Below are positions 8,452 through 16,055 of a DNA stretch of 19,088 nucleotides, piece by piece. This stretch comes from Dokdonella_A sp040002595. GTDB taxonomy: Bacteria; Pseudomonadota; Gammaproteobacteria; Xanthomonadales; Rhodanobacteraceae. Below the pieces are notes generated by a model. The model ran no database searches. It worked only from the letters and a program-made list of their open reading frames with translations, and was not told the DNA's origin. The first letter of the stretch is position 1. Every line of letters begins with the position of its first letter. The translations under genes and the position numbers were made by a program. Location of the stretch: assembly GCA_040002595.1 (NCBI GenBank), contig JBDUED010000027.1, positions 1 through 19,088 of the forward strand, read 5' to 3'.

Positions 8452-8471
8452 CCTTCTCCCGCTGGGAGAGG
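8452..8471. repeat. Short palindrome TCTCCC-GCT-GGGAGA, dispersed-repeat type
   Basis: TCTCCC at 8455-8460 and GGGAGA at 8464-8469 form a 6-bp stem with a GCT loop, extended by a G-T and a C-G pair. It resembles the CCTCTCCC...GGGAGAGG dispersed intergenic repeat of many Xanthomonadales genomes (from memory). It lies in the leader region of liuB. The in-frame peptide it creates (PPLPAGEG) is a familiar sign of a spurious ORF. Confidence 0.45.
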
Positions 8472-8511
8472 TGGAAATCCTGCTGACTTCAGCGATGAAT
8501 CAGATTGCGCA

Positions 8512-8546
8512 ATCCAAAACGCAACCGGCCGCACACAGGCGGCCGG
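8512..8546 (-). terminator. Rho-independent terminator of the undecad lipoprotein gene
   Basis: Read on the minus strand, CCGGCCGC (8546-8539) pairs perfectly with GCGGCCGG (8532-8525) around a 6-base loop (CTGTGT). TTGCGTTTTGGATT follows, a T-rich though not pure tract. It begins 36 bp past the lipoprotein stop codon and precedes liuB, so it would separate the two transcripts. Confidence 0.75.
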
Positions 8547-8582
8547 CGCGTGATCAGTGCGCGCGAAGACGCGCGGACGCGA

Positions 8583-8999
8583 TCAATCCTTGTCGGTCTT
8601 GTTGGCTGCGTCGACGGCGGCATCTTTGGCGTTGTGCGCGGTGTTGGCGACGTCGTGCGCGACCTCGTGGGCGCCCGCTGCCACTTCATGACCAGCCGCT
8701 TTCGTTGCATCGACTGCATTGCCAGCCGCATCTTTGGTTTTGTCTGCGGCGATCCGCGCATTTTCGGCAGCTTGGTCGGCGGCTGCCTTCGTTGCGTCGG
8801 CCGCTTGTCTTGCAGCGTCGGCGGTGGCATCCGCCGCCTTCTGTGCGGCAGCGCTGGCATCCTGCGCCGTTTGCTGTGCTGCGGCGCTAGCGTGATCAGC
8901 GGCTAGCTGTGCCTCCTGCTGCGCATTGTCGCTGCAGGCCGCGAGGGCCGTTACCAAGGCGGTGGCGACGAGCAGCTGTTTCAAATGCCTAAAGTTCAT
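8583..8999 (-). CDS. Alanine-rich lipoprotein made of ten undecapeptide repeats
   Basis: The 138-residue product has a lipoprotein signal peptide with lipobox L19-A20-A21-C22. From residue 29 to the last residue, 138, the chain divides without gaps into ten 11-residue units, such as AAQKAADATAD (51-61), AARQAADATKA (62-72), AADQAAENARI (73-83) and AADKTKDAAGN (84-94). Alanine and charged residues recur at fixed places, as in late-embryogenesis-abundant (LEA group 3-like) and apolipoprotein-like helices. This predicts one long amphipathic helix or coiled coil anchored by lipid to a membrane. The function is unknown; envelope spacer, stress protection and surface-lipid binding are all possible. 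GGGAG at about 9011-9007 lies just before the ATG at 8999. The gene sits between liuB and the thiolase gene but has its own terminator. Confidence 0.88.
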   Translation of the reverse strand: MNFRHLKQLLVATALVTALAACSDNAQQEAQLAADHASAAAQQTAQDASAAAQKAADATADAARQAADATKAAADQAAENARIAADKTKDAAGNAVDATKAAGHEVAAGAHEVAHDVANTAHNAKDAAVDAANKTDKD

Positions 9000-9093
9000 T
9001 GTTCACTCCCTTCCTGTGTGATCGACTGATGTGCGCAGTGCGCGCGTTGCGAATGATACGTCGGGCGCGACCGATTGTGTTCAGGATTGTAGA

Positions 9094-10272
9094 TCAGATC
9101 ATTTCGACCGCCAGCGCGGTCGCCTCGCCGCCGCCGATGCACAAGGCGGCAATGCCGCGCTTGCCGCCGCGTTGTTTGAGGGCATGGACCAAGGTGACGA
9201 CCAGACGCGCGCCACTGGCACCGATCGGATGCCCCAGCGCGGTGGCGCCTCCGTGCACGTTGAGTTTCTCGTGGGGGATGCCAAGGTCCTTCATCGGCGC
9301 CATGGCGACGACGGCAAACGCCTCATTGACTTCGAACAAGTCGACGTCGGCGATGTTCCAGCCGGTTTTCTTGAGCACATTCCGGATCGCGCCGACCGGC
9401 GCGGTGGTGAACCATTCCGGTTCCTGCGAGTGGGTCGAATGCGCAACGATGCGCGCGAGCGGCTTGATGCCGCGCCTGGTCGCCTCGTCCGCGCTCATCA
9501 GCACGGTGGCTGCGGCGCCGTCGGAAATGCTGGACGAGGTGGCCGCCGTCACGCTGCCGTTTTCCTTGCGGAAGGCGGGTTTCAAGGTCGGGATCTTTGC
9601 AATGTCGGACTTGCCCGGCTGCTCATCGGTCGCGTATTCCACGTCGCCCTTGCGCGTCGTGACCTTGACCGCGACGATCTCGTCGGCAAACGCGCCGGAG
9701 GCAATCGCGGCCTGCGCTCGCTTGACCGATTCGGTCGCGAACGCGTCCTGCTGCTCACGGGTGAAGCCGTATTTGTCCGCGCAGGTTTCGGCGAAAACGC
9801 CCATCGACTTGCCATCGTACGGATTGGTCAGGCCGTCCCAGGCCATGTGATCGACCGCCTCGAAACTGCCGTAGCGGTTGCCGGTGCGCGAGTTGGGGAT
9901 CATGTGTGGCGCATTCGTCATCGATTCCATGCCGCCGGCAATCACGATGTCGGCCGATCCGGCCTTGATCAAATCGTGGGCGAGCATGATCGCCTTCATG
10001 CCCGATCCGCAGACCTTGTTGATGGTGGTGCAGCCGGTCGCAGGCGTCAGGCCTGCGGCGAGGGCGGCCTGGCGCGCAGGCGCCTGACCTAGATTGGCCG
10101 GCAGCACGCAGCCCATGACAACTTCCGAAACGTCGCTTGCGGCAACCCCCGACTGTTCAAGCGCAGCCTTGATTGCAGCCGCTCCGAGCGACGTTGCCGG
10201 CACGCCGGTGAATTGGCCGAGGAAGGAACCAATCGCAGTGCGCTTGGCACCGACGATGACGATATCGGACAT
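9094..10272 (-). CDS. Acetyl-CoA C-acetyltransferase (acetoacetyl-CoA thiolase)
   Basis: The 392-residue thiolase interconverts acetoacetyl-CoA and two acetyl-CoA. All catalytic elements are present: the nucleophile C88 in NKVCGSGMKA, H348 in GGATALGHPIGASGAR, and C378 in ALCIGGGEATA. These are essentially the positions of the biosynthetic (AtoB/PhaA-type) thiolases. The length is typical of that group and shorter than FadA-type partners with a membrane extension. The start at 10272 (MSDIVIVGAKRT) has a strong Shine-Dalgarno, GGAGG at 10282-10278. A longer in-frame ATG at 10290 lacks this support. Acetoacetate from the end of leucine breakdown, once activated to acetoacetyl-CoA, would feed this enzyme, which fits its place among leucine genes. 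It could equally serve other acyl-CoA pathways. Confidence 0.94.
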   Translation of the reverse strand: MSDIVIVGAKRTAIGSFLGQFTGVPATSLGAAAIKAALEQSGVAASDVSEVVMGCVLPANLGQAPARQAALAAGLTPATGCTTINKVCGSGMKAIMLAHDLIKAGSADIVIAGGMESMTNAPHMIPNSRTGNRYGSFEAVDHMAWDGLTNPYDGKSMGVFAETCADKYGFTREQQDAFATESVKRAQAAIASGAFADEIVAVKVTTRKGDVEYATDEQPGKSDIAKIPTLKPAFRKENGSVTAATSSSISDGAAATVLMSADEATRRGIKPLARIVAHSTHSQEPEWFTTAPVGAIRNVLKKTGWNIADVDLFEVNEAFAVVAMAPMKDLGIPHEKLNVHGGATALGHPIGASGARLVVTLVHALKQRGGKRGIAALCIGGGEATALAVEMI

Positions 10273-10327
10273 GCAAACCTCCGGGGACAATGCAAAAAGG
10301 CGGGCAGGTCAGCGGCCCGATCACATG

Positions 10328-10356
10328 ATTATGCGCGACCTGTTGCAATGCGGCAA
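10328..10356 (-). promoter_or_regulatory. Candidate sigma70-type promoter for the thiolase gene
   Basis: On the minus strand, TTGCCG (10356-10351, 4 of 6 matches) is followed after exactly 17 bp by CATAAT (10333-10328, 5 of 6 matches). The start point would be about 50 bp upstream of the ATG at 10272. An inverted repeat, CAGGTC at 10305-10310 and GACCTG at 10337-10342, straddles the -10 box and could be an operator. Confidence 0.45.
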
Positions 10357-10423
10357 TTGATGGTGGAAGCGTGCTTCGGCGCATCCGCTTGTCCGAACTC
10401 GTACATCGGACTAGCCTGCGCCA

Positions 10424-13400
10424 ATGGGGGGCAGGGGCCGTCAATCGTGGCTGTGGATCGCGCGTTCGCTCGCGCTGGCCGCCGCATGCCTGGCGCTGCC
10501 GGCCAGCAGGGTGCAGGCCGGCGACGTGCCCGGGATCGAACAGATCCGTTTTCGCACGTACACCACCGCGCAAGGTCTGCCGCAGGCAACCGCACGCGTG
10601 CTCGCGCAAAGCGCGACAGGTTTCCTGTGGGTCGGCACACAGGACGGCCTGGCTCGTTTTGACGGTTACTCGTTCAAGACCTACAAGCATGACCGCAAGG
10701 ATCCGTGGTCGTTGTCGGATGGGCACGTTTCGGCGCTGCTTGCGGACCCGGCCGGCGGCCTGTGGATTGGCACCATGTCGGGCGGACTCAACCGCTACGA
10801 TTCGGACCTCGATCGCTTCACCGTGTATCGCGCCGATCCCGGGCGCGCTGACGCGCTCGCTTCCAACAATGTCACTGCGCTGCTGCTTGACCGGAACCAT
10901 CGGCTCTGGGTCGCGAGCACCGGCGCGCGCCTGCAATGGTTCGATCGCACGACCGGCACGCTGCACGATTCCGGACTCGGCGAACAGCCCGTCTTGCATC
11001 TTTTGCGCAGCATGATCGAACTGCGCGATGGCAGCTTGCTGCTGGGGACGCTGGACGGATTGTGGCGTTTTGATACCAAGGCCATGACCTTGCGCGAAGT
11101 GCGTGCGGGCAACGAGGCGTCTCTCGACGTGTACGCGTTGGCGCAAGGAGAGGACGGCGAATTATGGGCCGGAACCGCGGATCACGGCCTGTATCGTTTT
11201 GATGCCGGCGGTGCGCTGCTCGCGCATTACCTGAGTGCCGCCAATGGCGATCCGGGGACGACGCTGCACGACAATTCCGTGCGCGCGCTGCTGTTCGATC
11301 GCGAGGGCATGTTGTGGATCGCCGGCAACGTGCATGGACTGGCGCGCATGGATACGTCGCGTTCGCGCTTTACGCGCTATGCGCATGATCCTGCGCGACC
11401 GGAAAGCGTCGCCGCCAATCGCCTGTGGTGTCTGTTCGAAGATCGCCACGGATTGCTGGTTGTGGGCTCCTGGGTCAACGGCATCAGCATCAACGATCCC
11501 CGCACGCGTGCGTTCACTCAAATCGACAGCGTACCGGGCGATCCACGCACGCTGCCGGCGCGGCCATCGATCACCGTGCACGCCGATGCCGATGGCACCC
11601 TTTGGGCCGGCGTGATCGAAGGCGGCGGCTTGGTGCATCTGGACCTGCAACGCGGCGTCACCGAACGCTTTAACCACGATCCGGCGCGCGCGACCAGCCT
11701 TGCGCATGATTTTGTGCAGTTTGTGACAAGTTCGCACGATGGCAGCTTGTGGGTTGCCACGGGCGGCGGCGGCCTCGATCGCATGCGGCCGGGCACGCGC
11801 GAGTTCGAACACACGCGCCACGATCCGGACAATCCTGCCAGCCTCGCATCTGACACGCTGCTCACGTTTTACGAGGATCGCGAGGGCACGCAATGGGTGG
11901 GTACGGTCGATCGCGGCCTCGACGAACGCTGCGCCGGATGCAGCGGGTTCCGCCATCACCACCACGATTCGAGCGATCCCTACAGCATCAGCGACAACGC
12001 CGTGCCATCTGTGCTGGAAACCCGCGCGGGCGATCTCTGGATCGCCACGCGCCTGGGTCTGGATCGCTATGACCGCGCAAGCGGCCGCTTCGAGCACTTC
12101 CGCGCGCGCATCGACGATCCCACTTCGATCAGCAGCGACTCGATCATGTCGCTGATGGAGGACCGGCATGGCGATTTATGGGTCGGCACCCAGGGTGGTG
12201 GGCTCAACCATCGCCTGGTCGACAAAGCCGGTCGTTCTCATTTCGAGGTGATCGGCAGCCATGAAGGATTAGCCGCCGATGCGATCGGCGCGATGATGGA
12301 GGACCCGCGCGGAGACATCTGGGTCAGCACGACCGTCGGTATCAGTCGCATTGGAGCGAACAACCACGACGTGGCGAACTTCGGTGCGCATGATGGTGCG
12401 CAGGAACTGGGTTACTGGGTCGACGCGGTGACGCGGCTGGCCGATCAACGCATCGCCTTTGGCGGCCTTGGCGGGATCACCATAGTCGATACGCAGGCCG
12501 TGAAGCCGCCGCCAGAGCCCGAACCGGTCATCACGTCGCTGTTGCTGCAGAACGTCCCGACCCAGTTGCACTGGCAAGACCCCCACTCCCCGCTGGAGCG
12601 CAATCTGTGGCGCGGTGGCAGGGTGACGCTGACCCACGACCAGAGCAACGTGACGTTCGAATTCAGCGCGCTGGCGTTTTCCGATCCCGAATCGATCCAC
12701 TACGCCTATCGACTCGATGGCCACGACAAGCAATGGATCGAGACCCCATCAAGCCGGCGCCTTGCCACTTATACCGATCTCGCGCCGGGGCGCTACACAC
12801 TGCGCGTGCGCGCGCGTCACGATGGCAGCATATGGGGTGCGGACGCACCAGAGGCGGTGGTGGGTCTGCAGGTCCAGCCTGCGCCGTGGGCATCGCCCCG
12901 CGCATATCTGGTGTATGCGCTGGCGGCACTCGCTCTGCTGGTGTTGGCGAGTCTGCAAATGCGGATCACCTTGCGCCGGCGTCGCGCCGTGCAGGAAGCC
13001 ATCCGCCTCAGCGAAGAACGCCTGAAGCTTGCGTTGTGGGGCAGCGGCAGCGAGTTGTGGGATATCGATCTGGTGACCGGCCACATGCATCGCGAAAATC
13101 AGCTCGATCATCTCGCGGCCACGCATGAGGTGCCCGTGCAGCACTTCGAAGGCTACCGGCCGTTTGTCCACCCGGACGATATTGCGCGCGTGGACCACGA
13201 GATGAGGGAACATTTCGAGGGCCGCACCCCGGTTTTCGAGGCCAGTTATCGCACCCCAAACCGCGCGCACGAATGGGTCTGGCTGTTGACCCGCGGCCGC
13301 GTCGTGGAACGCGATGCGGCCGGCCACGCGACCCGCATGAGTGGAACCAACTCCGACATCAATGCCCTGAGGCAGGCACTGGATGCCTTGCGCGTCCTCA

Positions 13401-14269
13401 ACGAGCAGCTTGAATCGCGTGTCGAGCAACGCACCGAAGCGTTGCAGGGGACGCTGGATCGGCTGACCCTGGCACAGCGGCAATTGTTCGAGGCTGAGAA
13501 ACTTGCCTCGCTGGGCGGCATGGTCGCCGGCATCGCGCACGAGATCAATACGCCGCTGGGCATCGGCGTCACTGCCGCCTCGCATTTGCAGGAGCAGGCG
13601 CTGCGCATGTCGCGCCTGTTCGATGCCGGCACGCTCGGACCCGCTGACCTTGAACAATTCCAGGGCATCGCACGCGAGTGCTGCGATTTGATCTTGCGCA
13701 ACTTGCAACGCGCCGATCGGCTGGTGAAGAGTTTCAAGCAGGTGGCCATCGATCAATCAAGCGAGGATCGGCGGGTCATCGATATCGGCGCGAGCATCAA
13801 CGAAATCCTGACTACGCTCGGGCCCAGCTTGCGCAAGACGCCGTATCGCGTCGAAGTCGATTGTCCGCCCGGCCTGCTGGTGGAAACCGCGCCCGGCGCG
13901 CTGTACCAGATCATCACCAATCTGGTGATGAATTCGCTCATCCACGCATTCGAGCCAGAGACCACTGGTCGCATCCGCATCGAGGTGCGCCGGCACTTCG
14001 ACTTGATCCAGCTCGATTACCACGATGACGGACGCGGCATGGACGAGGCGGTGCGCGCACGCATATTCGAGCCGTTCTACACGACGCGACGCGGGCAGGG
14101 CGGATCGGGCTTGGGCATGCACATCGTCTACAGCCTGGTGACCCAGGTACTGCACGGCCAGATCGATTGCGACAGTGAGGCCCAGCGCGGCACCCATTTC
14201 CGTATCCGCTTCGAAGCGCGCTTCATGCAGCGCGCCGAGCCGGCGACGTGTCCGGAAAAGTCGGCTTGA
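10424..14269 (+). CDS. Membrane sensor histidine kinase with double periplasmic propeller (Reg_prop/Y_Y_Y), PAS and kinase core
   Basis: The 1281-residue protein starts with a signal peptide (about 1-32, ending RVQA). About fourteen two-component-regulator propeller repeats follow (about 45-700), each with a G-x-L-W-V/I-G-T-x-x-G-L-x-R-x-D core; fourteen fits two seven-bladed propellers. Then come a Y_Y_Y domain (about 740-815), one membrane helix (about 827-846), a PAS domain (about 866-980) and a coiled coil. The kinase core has the H-box HEINTP with phospho-acceptor H1039, the N-box N1170 (NLVMNSL), the G1 box D1201 (DDGRGM) and a G2 box near 1226 (GSGLGM). The sensor half resembles Bacteroidetes hybrid systems, but there is no receiver or AraC domain, so the response regulator must be separate. 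The ATG at 10424 is the first possible start and lacks a clear Shine-Dalgarno. Its ligand is unknown. It converges tail-to-tail on the HD-GYP gene, 15 bp away. Confidence 0.92.
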   Translation: MGGRGRQSWLWIARSLALAAACLALPASRVQAGDVPGIEQIRFRTYTTAQGLPQATARVLAQSATGFLWVGTQDGLARFDGYSFKTYKHDRKDPWSLSDGHVSALLADPAGGLWIGTMSGGLNRYDSDLDRFTVYRADPGRADALASNNVTALLLDRNHRLWVASTGARLQWFDRTTGTLHDSGLGEQPVLHLLRSMIELRDGSLLLGTLDGLWRFDTKAMTLREVRAGNEASLDVYALAQGEDGELWAGTADHGLYRFDAGGALLAHYLSAANGDPGTTLHDNSVRALLFDREGMLWIAGNVHGLARMDTSRSRFTRYAHDPARPESVAANRLWCLFEDRHGLLVVGSWVNGISINDPRTRAFTQIDSVPGDPRTLPARPSITVHADADGTLWAGVIEGGGLVHLDLQRGVTERFNHDPARATSLAHDFVQFVTSSHDGSLWVATGGGGLDRMRPGTREFEHTRHDPDNPASLASDTLLTFYEDREGTQWVGTVDRGLDERCAGCSGFRHHHHDSSDPYSISDNAVPSVLETRAGDLWIATRLGLDRYDRASGRFEHFRARIDDPTSISSDSIMSLMEDRHGDLWVGTQGGGLNHRLVDKAGRSHFEVIGSHEGLAADAIGAMMEDPRGDIWVSTTVGISRIGANNHDVANFGAHDGAQELGYWVDAVTRLADQRIAFGGLGGITIVDTQAVKPPPEPEPVITSLLLQNVPTQLHWQDPHSPLERNLWRGGRVTLTHDQSNVTFEFSALAFSDPESIHYAYRLDGHDKQWIETPSSRRLATYTDLAPGRYTLRVRARHDGSIWGADAPEAVVGLQVQPAPWASPRAYLVYALAALALLVLASLQMRITLRRRRAVQEAIRLSEERLKLALWGSGSELWDIDLVTGHMHRENQLDHLAATHEVPVQHFEGYRPFVHPDDIARVDHEMREHFEGRTPVFEASYRTPNRAHEWVWLLTRGRVVERDAAGHATRMSGTNSDINALRQALDALRVLNEQLESRVEQRTEALQGTLDRLTLAQRQLFEAEKLASLGGMVAGIAHEINTPLGIGVTAASHLQEQALRMSRLFDAGTLGPADLEQFQGIARECCDLILRNLQRADRLVKSFKQVAIDQSSEDRRVIDIGASINEILTTLGPSLRKTPYRVEVDCPPGLLVETAPGALYQIITNLVMNSLIHAFEPETTGRIRIEVRRHFDLIQLDYHDDGRGMDEAVRARIFEPFYTTRRGQGGSGLGMHIVYSLVTQVLHGQIDCDSEAQRGTHFRIRFEARFMQRAEPATCPEKSA

Positions 14270-14284
14270 GGAGATTGGCGCGAG

Positions 14285-15811
14285 TCAATCCGGAAGTTGC
14301 AGACGCAATTCCATGGCCCGATCCCAACGCGCGAACAGGCACTCGACGATGGCCGGGTCGAACTTGACCCCGCTTTGCTCGTCGAAGAAGGCGCGGATGC
14401 GCTCTGGCGACCACGACTCCTTGTAGCAACGCCGGCTGCCGAGTGCATCGAACACGTCAGCCACCATTGTGATGCGGCCGCTGATCGGAATGGTCGTCCC
14501 GGCAAGCTGATGCGGGTAACCACTGCCGTTCCAGTTTTCGTGGTGTGTCGCGGCAATCTCCGCGGCCAGACGCAGCACCGGTCTTTGCGAATTTCCGAGC
14601 AGGCGTGCGCCCAGTTCCGCATGCGTGCGCATCACGAGTATTTCATCGGGCGTGTGCGCGCCCCGCTTGTTGAGGATCAGATCGGGAATGCCGATCTTGC
14701 CGATGTCATGCAAAGGCGCTGCGTAGCGCAAGGTTTCGCAAAACGCGCGATCGAGATTCAGCGCATCGCCGAGGAGTTCGGCGAGAAGGCCCACGCGATG
14801 AACGTGGTTGGCCGTTTCCTGCGAGCGGGTTTCGGCTGCGCCAGCGAGCAGGTAAACCATTTCCAGTTGCGATGACAAAAGCTCGTCGTTGAGATGCAGG
14901 TTCTCGAAGGCGATCGAGACATTGGTGCAGAAAAGTTCGACCAGCTTGTAATCGAGCGGCGACAGATTCCCGCTCTCGCCGACGAAAAGCAGGCTTTCGA
15001 GTTGATGGCTGCCGACGAAATGCAGCACGTAATGGTCGCGGTCGAAATGATGCCGCTTGCTGCGCCACGCTTCGCGCAGCGACCGGGTGACTGACGCTGG
15101 CAAACGTTCGTCGGCGTTGGCGTCGACAAACGCGCGGTACCCGCCATTCGCGGCGGTAACGCGAAAATGCTCGGGCTGTTGGCCGCCGTTATCGTCCATC
15201 GTGCAGTACAGCGCGCCACGATCGACCCCGACCAGTTCGGAAAGCTGGCCGAGCACGGCCGAGGCGAAATCACGCGAATTCTGGTGCGCAAAAACCTGCG
15301 CTGAAGCGTGGATCACGTTTTCCAGACCGAGGCGTTGCGCTTCAATCGTGCGCATGTCGCGGTAGGCGCGCAGGGCCGAATACATCGTCGTCGCCAATCG
15401 CGAGGCGGTGAGTTCGGTCTTTTCCTTGTAATCGTTGATGTCGTACGCGGCGATGACTTCGTGTTCCGGCGCCTGACCGGCCTGGCCGGTGCGCAACACG
15501 ATACGCACGAACGGATTGTCCAGTTCCTCGCGGATATTGCGCACCAGATGCAATCCGGCTTGCTCCGATTCCATCACGACATCCAGCAGGAGGACGGCGG
15601 TATCGGGGTTTTCGCGCAGTAACTGCAGCGCTTGCGCGGCGCTGTATGCGCTCAGGAATTGAAGGCGGCGATCGGCGAACTTAAAATTCCCGAGCACGAG
15701 TCGGGTGACGTCGTGCACTTCCGGTTCGTCATCTGCAACCAGCACCTTCCACGGCGGAGCGTCGTGAATGTCGGTCGCTGGAAACTGCAGGTTGGTGTCC
15801 GCTCGGCCCAT
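14285..15811 (-). CDS. Response regulator with REC, DUF3369 and HD-GYP domains (cyclic-di-GMP phosphodiesterase)
   Basis: The 508-residue protein has a receiver domain (about 20-140; acidic pocket VADDEPEV at 25-32, phospho-acceptor D77 in LLLDVVM, conserved Lys in DYKEK). A DUF3369 (GAF-like) domain spans about 150-315, and a C-terminal HD-GYP domain about 320-500. The HD-GYP signature is intact: H368-D369 in PLHDIGKIGIPD, H423-H424 in ATHHENWNGSGYP and GYP at 431-433. This predicts hydrolysis of cyclic-di-GMP under control of phosphorylation. No DNA-binding domain is present, so output is through the second messenger. The ATG at 15811 is set by a strong GGGAGGAT at 15823-15816; the frame stays open 36 codons upstream but without support. 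It is the natural candidate partner for the kinase facing it tail-to-tail. Confidence 0.93.
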   Translation of the reverse strand: MGRADTNLQFPATDIHDAPPWKVLVADDEPEVHDVTRLVLGNFKFADRRLQFLSAYSAAQALQLLRENPDTAVLLLDVVMESEQAGLHLVRNIREELDNPFVRIVLRTGQAGQAPEHEVIAAYDINDYKEKTELTASRLATTMYSALRAYRDMRTIEAQRLGLENVIHASAQVFAHQNSRDFASAVLGQLSELVGVDRGALYCTMDDNGGQQPEHFRVTAANGGYRAFVDANADERLPASVTRSLREAWRSKRHHFDRDHYVLHFVGSHQLESLLFVGESGNLSPLDYKLVELFCTNVSIAFENLHLNDELLSSQLEMVYLLAGAAETRSQETANHVHRVGLLAELLGDALNLDRAFCETLRYAAPLHDIGKIGIPDLILNKRGAHTPDEILVMRTHAELGARLLGNSQRPVLRLAAEIAATHHENWNGSGYPHQLAGTTIPISGRITMVADVFDALGSRRCYKESWSPERIRAFFDEQSGVKFDPAIVECLFARWDRAMELRLQLPD

Positions 15812-15815
15812 GCCG

Positions 15816-15823
15816 ATCCTCCC
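15816..15823 (-). promoter_or_regulatory. Shine-Dalgarno that decides the HD-GYP regulator start
   Basis: GGGAGGAT reads on the minus strand just before the ATG at 15811 (4 bp to the ATG from the end of the motif). The reading frame extends open to 15919, so this site is what places the start at 15811. Positions 15824-16055 hold nothing else I can support. Confidence 0.8.
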
Positions 15824-16055
15824 GAAGGACGAATCGAGTGTACTCCGACCGGACGAGGTGGGAAGGGGGTCGGCGCGTCGCGCGCAGGGTGCTCCCGGCC
15901 GGGTGAGAATTTCGCTCATGCCGACCGGCGAGCAGTTTTGTGCGAAGCCAGGAATATGTGTTGCACCGCGACAATGCGCCTCAGTCGAGGTGCAGCGCGG
16001 GATAACCGAGGCTCGAGCAGCAATTCGCAGAGACGGATCGGCTCGGCAACACCGC

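Noticed and set aside
8049..8534. Minus-strand frame overlapping the liuB 5' end, containing PPLPAGEG
   Set aside because: The peptide is the typical translation of the CCTCTCCC dispersed repeat and marks spurious ORFs. The liuB frame explains the coding DNA.
9031..10092. 353-codon open frame opposite the thiolase gene
   Set aside because: It is wholly antisense to a thiolase with all catalytic motifs. High-GC third positions keep such frames open, and its protein is arginine-rich and matches nothing.
11162..13756. Two 335-codon minus-strand frames (11162-12169 and 12749-13756) inside the kinase gene
   Set aside because: Both are shadows of the kinase repeats and PAS/kinase core. Their products are Arg/Ala-rich and unlike known proteins.
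10424..14269. Calling the kinase a hybrid two-component system (HTCS)
   Set aside because: The sensor half matches that architecture, but the protein ends after the ATPase domain with no receiver or DNA-binding domain.
14270..14284. Terminator between the convergent kinase and HD-GYP genes
   Set aside because: The 15-bp gap has no inverted repeat or T-tract.
14285..15811. Suspected degenerate HD-GYP motif (HHENWNGSGYP, Asn in place of Asp before the GxGYP)
   Set aside because: Asn at this position occurs in other HD-GYP proteins and the metal-binding histidines and HD pair are intact, so loss of activity is not supported.
15812..15919. 36-codon N-terminal extension of the HD-GYP regulator
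   Set aside because: The strong Shine-Dalgarno directly before 15811 and the start of the receiver domain soon after favour the shorter form.
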